18,406 bases of DNA from an uncultured Clostridia bacterium. GTDB lineage: Bacteria; Bacillota; Clostridia; Oscillospirales; CAG-272. Below are positions 1 through 4,852 of the stretch, piece after piece. The DNA is taken from contig CALYSG010000016.1 in the NCBI GenBank assembly GCA_945485605.1, forward strand, positions 1 to 18,406, read 5' to 3'. The position numbers and the translations under genes are program-made. Position 1 is the stretch's first letter, and the number at the start of each line of letters is the position of its first letter. The notes beneath the pieces are model-generated. The model searched no databases, was not told where the DNA came from, and saw nothing but the letters and a program-made list of their open reading frames with translations.

Positions 1-552
1 GAGACAGAGAGATTAATACTTCGCGGAATGAGGGTCAGCGATACCGACGATATGGTCGAGTATGCCTGCCGCTCGGATGTGACGAGATACCTTACATGGA
101 GACCTCACCGCGACCGAGATTATACGAGGCAGTACCTTGAGTACATCGGCTCGCGGTATGCCGCCGGTGACTTTTACGATTGGGCGGTCGTCCTGCGGGA
201 GGAGAACAAGATGATAGGCACCTGCGGGTTCACAAAAATTGACCTTACGAATAATTCTGGAGAGATAGGGTACGTGATAAATCCCGAATACAGGGGCAGG
301 GGGATTGCCGCCGAGGCAGCGGCAAAGGTCCTCGATTTCGGCTTTTGCGAGCTGTCGCTCCATAGGATAGAGGCAAGGCATATGGAGGGGAATGAGGCGT
401 CGCACCGTGTTATGGAGAAGCTCGGGATGAGGGAAGAGGGAACGTTCAGAGAGTCCTACCTTGTAAACGGGAAGTACAGGACTGTGACGGTCTGCTCGGT
501 CCTTGCGGAGGAATACTGCGGACTTTGCGGGAAAAACTCCGGGGATTTGTGA
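1..552 (+). CDS. GNAT N-acetyltransferase, RimJ/RimL type (5' end outside window)
   Basis: The reading frame is open from base 1, and its first residues, ETERLILRG, are the usual N-terminus of RimJ/RimL-type acetyltransferases, normally preceded only by Met. The internal ATG at 28 is therefore not the real start; the start lies just left of the window. The acetyl-CoA binding motif A is visible as RGRGIA at about residues 98-103 of the visible part, after the strand GEIGYVINPEY. The C-terminal HRIEARHMEGNEASHRVMEKLGM stretch is also typical of the family. The family transfers acetyl from acetyl-CoA to protein N-termini or small amines; the substrate here cannot be told. The visible 183 residues are close to full family length. 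No terminator is evident before the tRNA promoter that follows. Family assignment is firm, substrate unknown. Confidence 0.9.
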   Translation, partial: ETERLILRGMRVSDTDDMVEYACRSDVTRYLTWRPHRDRDYTRQYLEYIGSRYAAGDFYDWAVVLREENKMIGTCGFTKIDLTNNSGEIGYVINPEYRGRGIAAEAAAKVLDFGFCELSLHRIEARHMEGNEASHRVMEKLGMREEGTFRESYLVNGKYRTVTVCSVLAEEYCGLCGKNSGDL

Positions 553-560
553 AAAGGGTC

Positions 561-588
561 TTGACAAACGCAAAGTTTGTGATATAAT
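561..588 (+). promoter_or_regulatory. Promoter of the tRNA-Ala gene
   Basis: TTGACA at 561-566 and TATAAT at 583-588 are separated by 16 bases, with an extended TG-A just before the -10. The tRNA begins about 48 bases downstream. The spacer holds a perfect 6-bp inverted repeat, ACAAAC (564-569) and GTTTGT (575-580), around GCAAA. Confidence 0.85.
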
Positions 589-635
589 AGCATAGTACGC
601 GGGAAGAAGTCGGTAAAGACTCCGAACCGCAGCAC

Positions 636-711
636 GGGGGTGTAGCTCAGTTGGGAGAGCGCCGCGTTCGCAACGCGGAGGTCATGGGTTCGAATCCCAC
701 CATCTCCACCA
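636..711 (+). tRNA. tRNA-Ala, anticodon CGC
   Basis: The 76 bases fold as a standard cloverleaf. The acceptor GGGGGTG (636-642) pairs with CATCTCC (701-707). The D stem is GCTC/GAGC (645-648 and 657-660). The anticodon stem is CCGCG/CGCGG around the loop TTCGCAA (667-673), giving anticodon CGC at 669-671, which reads the alanine codon GCG. The T arm is ATGGG TTCGAAT CCCAC, with one A-C mismatch at its outer pair. Discriminator A708 and an encoded CCA (709-711) complete it. The third acceptor pair is G638-T705 (G3:U70), the main alanine identity signal, which supports the anticodon call. It has its own promoter. Its last 19 bases recur twice downstream. Confidence 0.95.
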
Positions 712-719
712 CAAAAAAG

Positions 720-745
720 GAGTGCCGTCAGGCACTCTTTTTTTT
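720..745 (+). terminator. Intrinsic terminator after tRNA-Ala
   Basis: GAGTGCC (720-726) and GGCACTC (731-737) pair perfectly around GTCA and are followed by eight T (738-745). Eight bases separate it from the encoded CCA. Its second half is also the start of the long direct repeat. Confidence 0.85.
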
Positions 746-911
746 GCGGCGGAGGTGTAAAGAGCGAACCCCGTAAGTTGCGAAGTGAGTAATAACAGAG
801 CAGTGAATAAGCTTAAAAGCAATGCCAAAACAGATAAAAAGTCCTTGCCGCAACTACTGCGCTGAAAAGTCAAAGACTTTTCAGTGCCGAATAATCCCAC
901 CATCTCCACCA
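724..911 (+). repeat. Long direct repeat, copy A (188 bp), ending in a tRNA 3'-end copy
   Basis: This segment recurs at 1042-1227 with only two single-base length differences: eight against seven T after GGCACTC, and AAA against AA in GTGTAAAGAG. It starts in the tRNA terminator and ends in a duplicate of the tRNA 3' end. Inside are possible pairings GTAAGTTGCG (773-782) with CGCAACTAC (849-857), one base bulged, and a perfect 10-bp hairpin CTGAAAAGTC-AAA-GACTTTTCAG just before the tRNA-derived tail. AGTGCCG occurs at 721-727 and again at 883-889, near the two ends. No believable protein is encoded. The non-coding stretch 712-1514 consists mainly of this repeat, its second copy and the structured spacer between them. 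Confidence 0.9.
893..911 (+). repeat. Second copy of the tRNA-Ala 3' end
   Basis: The 19 bases AATCCCACCATCTCCACCA match tRNA positions 693-711 exactly, and the identity continues through CAAAAAAG to 919, matching 712-719. The copy lies exactly 200 bases downstream. Left of it, CGAATAATCCC replaces the tRNA's CGAATCCC, so the T-loop region is partly recognisable but disrupted. The rest of a tRNA is absent, so this is a fragment, not a gene. Confidence 0.9.
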
Positions 912-943
912 CAAAAAAGTCTTTAATTCTTAACTTTGCTTTG

Positions 944-999
944 GAAATATTCCGTTTCCGCCTGCGGAACGCAGTCGTTCAGACTGCGAGGAATATTTC
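944..999. other. Three-way-junction inverted-repeat element between the two long repeats
   Basis: The outer arms GAAATATTCC (944-953) and GGAATATTTC (990-999) are perfectly complementary. They enclose two adjacent hairpins: GTTTCCGC with GCGGAAC (954-970, one bulged T) and GCAGTC-GTTCA-GACTGC (971-987). Only G988 and A989 stay unpaired at the junction. Either strand can form it, so it could act as RNA or as a DNA cruciform. I do not recognise it as a known RNA family. The remaining sequence between the repeats (920-1041) shows no gene. Confidence 0.6.
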
Positions 1000-1041
1000 G
1001 GGACGGCGCAAACTGTTTTTAATCTCTTGCCGATTATACAC

Positions 1042-1227
1042 GCCGTCAGGCACTCTTTTTTTGCGGCGGAGGTGTAAGAGCGAACCCCGTAAGTTGCGAA
1101 GTGAGTAATAACAGAGCAGTGAATAAGCTTAAAAGCAATGCCAAAACAGATAAAAAGTCCTTGCCGCAACTACTGCGCTGAAAAGTCAAAGACTTTTCAG
1201 TGCCGAATAATCCCACCATCTCCACCA
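1042..1227 (+). repeat. Long direct repeat, copy B (186 bp), ending in a tRNA 3'-end copy
   Basis: It is near-identical to 724-911 over its whole length. The left edge differs: here the sequence before GCCGTCAGGCACTC is TACAC, not GGAGT, so the terminator hairpin is reduced to a GCC/GGC core and is probably not functional. The right edge is again a copy of the tRNA 3' end, but followed by TATTGAAAGC rather than CAAAAAAG. The near-identity suggests recent duplication, recombination between copies, or an assembly effect. Confidence 0.9.
1209..1227 (+). repeat. Third copy of the tRNA-Ala 3' end
   Basis: AATCCCACCATCTCCACCA again matches tRNA 693-711 exactly. It is followed 13 bases later by a separate terminator hairpin (1240-1269), which looks like a tRNA's own downstream terminator. 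Confidence 0.85.
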
Positions 1228-1239
1228 TATTGAAAGCAT

Positions 1240-1269
1240 AGGTTTGATACAGTGGTGTCAAACCTTTTT
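1240..1269 (+). terminator. Intrinsic terminator after the repeat region
   Basis: AGGTTTGATAC (1240-1250) pairs with GTGTCAAACCT (1255-1265) around AGTG, with one G-T wobble, and a run of T (1265-1269) ends the stem. Lying just after the last tRNA 3'-end copy, it may be the tRNA's original terminator, displaced by the insertion of the repeats. That history is inference. Confidence 0.7.
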
Positions 1270-1423
1270 ATTTTGTTTGTCAGGGCGTAAGTCCCGGTAC
1301 CTGTAGTGATATTTGGATTTGAACTTCAATCTACCGATAGCTGTTTGCACCTCTTGACGCGCTTTTTCGCTTTAACGCTACGCGGAACATATCCTCGGCG
1401 TTCTTTATTGAAAATTTATCCGA
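1270..1423. other. Non-coding stretch with no recognisable feature
   Basis: I see no start with a ribosome binding site, no RNA fold I recognise and no repeat shared with the rest of the window. Minus-strand frames here are broken by stops. Confidence 0.5.
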
Positions 1424-1456
1424 TATAAAATCGCGGGCGCCCCGGAGGGGCGCCCG
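1424..1456 (-). terminator. Intrinsic terminator of the AbrB-like gene
   Basis: CGGGCGCCCC (1434-1443) and GGGGCGCCCG (1447-1456) form a perfect 10-bp stem with loop GGA. Read on the minus strand it is followed by CGATTTTATA, a T-rich tail. It sits about 60 bases past the stop of the minus-strand gene. Confidence 0.75.
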
Positions 1457-1514
1457 ATGAATATGTAAGGTGTTAATTGTCGGAACGGAAGTTTCCGGCA
1501 GCGGTTATGCAGCT

Positions 1515-1760
1515 TCAGAATTCTTCCTTGATCTTTTTCAGACAGTCGGCGCAGATGCGCTTGCCGTTGAAGTATACGATGTTGTCCGCGTTGTTGCAGA
1601 AGACGCAGGCGGGGTGGTACTTCGTAAGTATTATACGGTCGTCGTCGGTGAAGATCTCAAGAGGATCTTTCTCCTTGATGTCCATGGATTTGCGCAGCTC
1701 TATCGGAAGGACTATGCGTCCGAGCTGGTCTACCATTCTTACAATTCCGGTTGATCTCAT
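1515..1760 (-). CDS. AbrB/MazE/SpoVT-type transition-state regulator with C-terminal zinc-binding-like tail
   Basis: The 81-residue product begins MRSTGIVRMVDQLGRIVLP and continues ELRKSMDIKEKDPLEIF, closely matching the swapped-hairpin DNA-binding domain of AbrB (residues 1-50). Where Bacillus AbrB has its own C-terminal oligomerisation domain, this protein has a short tail with two CxxC pairs (C52/C55 and C70/C73), which suggests one bound zinc. AbrB-family proteins bind AT-rich promoter DNA as multimers and control growth-phase genes. The ATG is preceded by AAGGAG ten bases upstream on the minus strand. A consensus promoter and a perfect palindrome lie just upstream, consistent with autoregulation, and a terminator follows. 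It is divergent from the small membrane protein gene at 1976. Family is certain; targets are unknown. Confidence 0.93.
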   Translation of the reverse strand: MRSTGIVRMVDQLGRIVLPIELRKSMDIKEKDPLEIFTDDDRIILTKYHPACVFCNNADNIVYFNGKRICADCLKKIKEEF

Positions 1761-1782
1761 TTTTTTGTTTCTCCTTTGCTTT

Positions 1783-1822
1783 GCGTTGCTTTGTGTTGCG
1801 TTGCTTTGTGTTGCGTTGCTTT
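1783..1822 (-). repeat. 15-bp tandem repeat in the leader of the AbrB-like gene
   Basis: On the plus strand the unit GCGTTGCTTTGTGTT occurs at 1783-1797 and 1798-1812, with a partial third copy at 1813-1822. It lies between the promoter and the ribosome binding site, so it is transcribed as leader RNA made of GCAACGC and ACAAA blocks. Confidence 0.85.
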
Positions 1823-1844
1823 ACAATATAATTATATATTGTAA
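1821..1844. promoter_or_regulatory. Palindromic operator candidate over the AbrB-like gene's -10
   Basis: TTACAATATA (1821-1830) and TATATTGTAA (1835-1844) are perfect 10-bp inverted arms around ATTA, covering the -10 hexamer. The half-site TTACAAT recurs at 1889-1895 toward the divergent gene. Binding by the AbrB-like product is an inference. Confidence 0.5.
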
Positions 1845-1859
1845 AAATCTGTCTGTCAA
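1831..1859 (-). promoter_or_regulatory. Promoter of the AbrB-like gene
   Basis: On the minus strand TTGACA (1859-1854) and TATAAT (1836-1831) are both full consensus with a 17-base spacer. Transcription would start near 1824, giving a leader of about 60 bases. Confidence 0.85.
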
Positions 1860-1902
1860 TGTAAAGCCGTCAATGTTTAATTTTTGTTTACAATTGCAGA
1901 TT

Positions 1903-1930
1903 TTTACAGAAAAAACGGTTATTTCATACT
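1903..1930 (+). promoter_or_regulatory. Possible promoter of the small membrane protein gene
   Basis: TTTACA (1903-1908) and CATACT (1925-1930) are 16 bases apart. Both depart from consensus, so this is only the best candidate in the divergent region. Confidence 0.3.
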
Positions 1931-1975
1931 TTCGATGGCAATAATAGGGACAAAGGGACAAAAGAGGTGATTGCT

Positions 1976-2257
1976 TTGATCCGCGGATGCAGAAAGAAAA
2001 TGATATTCGTTCCGGGAAACGAGAACAGCGACTTTGAGGCTGCATACTTCATACTTCGCCGTGACGCGCCCGAGACCTCGGGCGACGATGACATCATAAA
2101 GGAAGCAAACAGGATAATCGAACGGACGCTTCCCGCCTCGCGCCGCCGCGAACGCAGACGCGAAAGGATGAAGCGCCTCCTTCTGTCGCTGGCATTTTTT
2201 CTCTCGGGCGCTGTCGCCGGGGCGATACCGCTGCTCATAATCCTCATTGCAAGGTGA
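1976..2257 (+). CDS. Small single-pass membrane protein of unknown function
   Basis: The 93-residue product begins MIRGCRKKMIF and contains FEAAYFILRR (about residues 20-29), a pattern I associate with short uncharacterised Clostridia proteins; I could not run a search. A strongly basic segment of Arg and Glu (about 55-67) precedes one transmembrane helix (about 67-91), so the N-terminal domain is probably cytoplasmic by the positive-inside rule. I chose TTG at 1976 because GAGGTGA (1964-1970) is then five bases upstream; the GTG at 1967 lies inside that binding site and would add three residues. It diverges from the AbrB-like gene and may share its control region. No function is claimed. Confidence 0.75.
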   Translation: MIRGCRKKMIFVPGNENSDFEAAYFILRRDAPETSGDDDIIKEANRIIERTLPASRRRERRRERMKRLLLSLAFFLSGAVAGAIPLLIILIAR

Positions 2258-2264
2258 GCCGTAC

Positions 2265-2293
2265 TTGACAAAAACCCCGCAATGGGGTATAAT
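2265..2293 (+). promoter_or_regulatory. Promoter upstream of RNase J
   Basis: TTGACA (2265-2270) and TATAAT (2288-2293) have a 17-base spacer. CCCC (2275-2278) and GGGG (2284-2287) form a small inverted repeat around GCAAT inside the spacer. It begins eight bases after the stop of the preceding gene. Confidence 0.85.
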
Positions 2294-2299
2294 ACATAA

Positions 2300-2607
2300 T
2301 ATTTGAAGCGTGTGAAATGTTTTTGCGCAAAAGCTCTGTCGCTTTTACCGCTCGGAGGGACGCGAGCCGAGTCGGCGGCGACATGATCCTTTGCGTATGT
2401 TTTGCGTACTTTTCTACATATTAAAGAATATCTGAAAAATCCCCGTACAATGCCCGACGACCTTTTTCCGTCATTCGTCGGGACGATTCTTCAAAGAGGG
2501 ATAGCCGGGCGCGCGGACTTCGGACCGGCAAAAAGATCCGATCTCCGATCGCCGCGAATATTCAGATGTTCCGCAATGATCAAACAATACCTGTGAAAGG
2601 AGATAAA
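2300..2607 (+). promoter_or_regulatory. Long structured 5' leader of the RNase J mRNA
   Basis: About 300 non-coding bases separate the promoter from the RNase J start. They contain the palindrome TTTTGCGCAAAA (2321-2332), pairings GTCGC with GCGAC and CTCGG with CCGAG within about 2338-2391, a perfect 8-bp hairpin CCCGACGA (2453-2460) with TCGTCGGG (2475-2482), and GCCGG (2504-2508) with CCGGC (2525-2529). No T-run terminator follows any of them. I do not recognise a riboswitch class. A frame from 2402 to 2596 has a TTG start without a ribosome binding site and is not believed. Confidence 0.5.
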
Positions 2608-4716
2608 ATGCCGAAGAAAAGAAAAGAAAACGATCCCGTTGCCGCAGAGAATCCCGGCAACGGTATCAAAAACAGAAGAGAACCCGGCGCGCGACGTGCC
2701 TCAAACGCGACTCCCGCCGAAAAAGAACTGATAAACCGCATAAGAAAGCTGTCGTCGAACCCCTTCGCCGCCGAGAGTACGGCGGGGAACACCTCACAGA
2801 AGGTAAGGGGAAGGGCAGAGAAGCCCGAACACGCGGCATCCGAGGAGGAAAGAGCGGGCAAAAGGCAGAAGCCTTCCCGCCGTGCGGCATCAGAGGCAAA
2901 AACCGTAGCTGCAGCTCCCGAAGGCAAAGGTCAGGCTCAGCAAAAGCGCCGTCAGGCAAGGGGGAAGGCCGAGCTTGACCGCATCGCCGAGGAGATAGTC
3001 AGAGAAGAAGAAAAGAAAACGAAGGAAAAGGTCAAAGCTCCCTCGCACAAAAGAGGCGGAGAGAAGCTCCGCGTGATACCCCTCGGTGGCATCGGAGAGA
3101 TCGGAAAAAACATCACGGTGCTCGAATACGGGGACGATATGATCCTTGTCGACTGCGGACTGGGGTTTCCGGATGAGGATATGCTCGGGGTAGACCTTGT
3201 TATCCCCGACACGGAATATCTTGAGGCAAACCGCCAAAAGCTGCGCGGAATCGTCCTCACTCACGGACACGAGGACCACATAGGCGCGGTTCCGTACCTT
3301 CTGAAATCCTTCAATATCCCGGTATACGGGACTAAGCTGACGCTGAAGATAATAGAAAACAAGCTGAAGGAATTCCGCCTGCCGTGGGATGCGAACTTCC
3401 GCTGTGTAGAGGCGGGGGATACAGTCAGGCTCGGGTGCTTCTCGGTCGAATTCATAAGGGTCAATCACTCGATAGCCGACGCCTGCTGCCTTGCGATCCG
3501 CACACCCGTGGGTATGGTGATCCATACGGGCGACTTCAAGCTCGACCTTACGCCTATTGAGGGCGATATCATGAATATCACGCGGCTCGGAGAGCTCGGG
3601 AATCAGGGAGTGCTGCTGCTCCTCTGCGAATCCACGAACGCCGAACGCCCCGGATATACGCCGTCGGAGCGCACGGTCGGCAAATCACTTGAGTATATAT
3701 TCACGACACATCCCGACAAGAGGCTCGTCGTTTCGACCTTTTCGTCCAACGTTCACCGCGTCCAACAGATAATCGATGCCTCGGTAAGGCACGGCAGAAA
3801 GGTCGTGCTCTTCGGCAGGAGCATCGTGAATATCATAACCTCGGCGATCGAGCTCGGGTATATGAACCTTCCCGACGGGGTGCTGATAGATGTCGGTGAC
3901 ATAAAGCGCTACCGCCCGTCCGAGCTGACCGTCGTTTGCACGGGCAGCCAGGGTGAGCCCATGTCGGCGCTTTACAGAATGGCTTTCGGGGACAAGACTC
4001 AGATAACGCTTGATCAGAACGACGTAGTCGTGATCTCGGCGTCTGCGATCCCGGGTAATGAAAAGCTCGTCGGCAGAATAGTCAATGAGCTATGCCGCCG
4101 CGGGATCGACGTTATGAACGACCCGTCGGTCGGAGTCCATGTCTCGGGGCACGCCTGCAGCGAGGAGCTTAAGCTGATGCAGGCACTCACGAAGCCGAAA
4201 TACTTTATGCCGGTTCACGGGGAGTACCGTCACCTTGAGGCAAACCGAAGCCTTGCCGTCGAGATGGGTATGGACGACGGACATATATTCGTCTCAAGGA
4301 TCGGTCAGGTGCTTGAGATCGACCGCCGCGGAGCCCGCTTTGCGGGAAGCGTACCCTCGGGCAATATTCTCGTCGACGGCTCAGGCGTCGGAGAGGTCGG
4401 AGAGATAGTCCTCCGTGACCGCCGTCTGCTCGCGCAGGACGGACTTGTCGTCGTGGTCGCTGCACTTGACGACGAAAATATGATGACCTCGCGTCCCGAT
4501 GTCATATCGCGCGGCTTTGTTTATATGCGCGAATCCGAGGAGCTGATCGAGCAGGTGAGGGACTTTTCCGCCGAAATGCTTGACCGTTGCCTCAGCCAAG
4601 ATCCGAACGCCGACCGCGCACAGCTTAAAATACGGCTCCGCGACGAGCTGTCGCGCTTCATCTATCAGAAAACGCGCAGAAGGCCTATGATCCTGCCGGT
4701 AATAATGAAGGCGTAA
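2608..4716 (+). CDS. rnj: Ribonuclease J with long basic N-terminal extension
   Basis: The 702-residue product is a beta-CASP metallo-beta-lactamase ribonuclease, which degrades and processes RNA in the cytoplasm with 5'-to-3' exonuclease and endonuclease activity. The core starts near residue 153 (LRVIPLGGIGEIGKN). The zinc motif HGHEDH is at 219-224, with further ligand candidates H287, D309 (in HTGDFK) and H537 (in PVHGEYRHL). CTGSQGEP and the C-terminal dimerisation region are present. Typical family members have about 550 residues; the extra 152 N-terminal residues are rich in Lys, Arg, Glu and Ala and probably disordered, perhaps for RNA or partner binding. The ATG at 2608 has AAAGG-AG seven bases upstream; the in-frame ATG at 2566 lacks such a site. 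It has its own promoter and a long leader. Confidence 0.95.
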   Translation: MPKKRKENDPVAAENPGNGIKNRREPGARRASNATPAEKELINRIRKLSSNPFAAESTAGNTSQKVRGRAEKPEHAASEEERAGKRQKPSRRAASEAKTVAAAPEGKGQAQQKRRQARGKAELDRIAEEIVREEEKKTKEKVKAPSHKRGGEKLRVIPLGGIGEIGKNITVLEYGDDMILVDCGLGFPDEDMLGVDLVIPDTEYLEANRQKLRGIVLTHGHEDHIGAVPYLLKSFNIPVYGTKLTLKIIENKLKEFRLPWDANFRCVEAGDTVRLGCFSVEFIRVNHSIADACCLAIRTPVGMVIHTGDFKLDLTPIEGDIMNITRLGELGNQGVLLLLCESTNAERPGYTPSERTVGKSLEYIFTTHPDKRLVVSTFSSNVHRVQQIIDASVRHGRKVVLFGRSIVNIITSAIELGYMNLPDGVLIDVGDIKRYRPSELTVVCTGSQGEPMSALYRMAFGDKTQITLDQNDVVVISASAIPGNEKLVGRIVNELCRRGIDVMNDPSVGVHVSGHACSEELKLMQALTKPKYFMPVHGEYRHLEANRSLAVEMGMDDGHIFVSRIGQVLEIDRRGARFAGSVPSGNILVDGSGVGEVGEIVLRDRRLLAQDGLVVVVAALDDENMMTSRPDVISRGFVYMRESEELIEQVRDFSAEMLDRCLSQDPNADRAQLKIRLRDELSRFIYQKTRRRPMILPVIMKA

Positions 4717-4781
4717 ACACAAAGATAAAAAAGTTTTTTTTGCGTTCACACAGAGTACACATAGGCAACAAGTATCACAGT

Positions 4782-4816
4782 TATAATATTTCTGTATTTT
4801 GCCGCAGGGGCGGCAA
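4782..4816 (+). promoter_or_regulatory. Possible -10 element and hairpin before the foldase gene
   Basis: TATAAT lies at 4782-4787, but no good -35 is found at the right distance. Just downstream TTGCCGC (4799-4805) and GCGGCAA (4810-4816) form a perfect 7-bp hairpin that would be near the 5' end of the transcript. Confidence 0.35.
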
Positions 4817-4852
4817 CTACATATCAGAATAAATATCAAAGGGGACCCTGCT

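Noticed and set aside
28..552. ATG at 28 as the acetyltransferase start
   Set aside because: The frame is open to base 1 and the preceding residues ETERLILRG are the conserved family N-terminus.
693..1227. Complete integrative element at the tRNA
   Set aside because: Duplicated tRNA ends are present, but about 0.5 kb with no integrase or cargo cannot be a complete element; it is treated as a repeat or remnant.
682..1261. Minus-strand open frames across the tRNA 3' end and the long repeats (products starting MVEMVGLFGTEK and MTPLYQTYAFN)
   Set aside because: They are antisense translations of the tRNA end and repeats. The segment WWRWWDSNP is the familiar product of reading a tRNA 3' end backwards. 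There is no ribosome binding site.
720..1269. CRISPR array
   Set aside because: There are only two long repeats, with one spacer of unrelated length and structure; unit size and content do not fit.
1270..1423. A possible decayed minus-strand coding remnant (FRVALKRKSASRGANSYR before a stop)
   Set aside because: It is interrupted by stops, and I cannot tie it to any family.
2402..2596. A 64-residue frame in the RNase J leader
   Set aside because: It needs a TTG start without a ribosome binding site and shows no family features; the region is better explained as a structured leader.
4724..4745. A-rich then T-rich run after RNase J as a terminator
   Set aside because: There is no GC-bearing stem, so the run of eight T alone is not enough.
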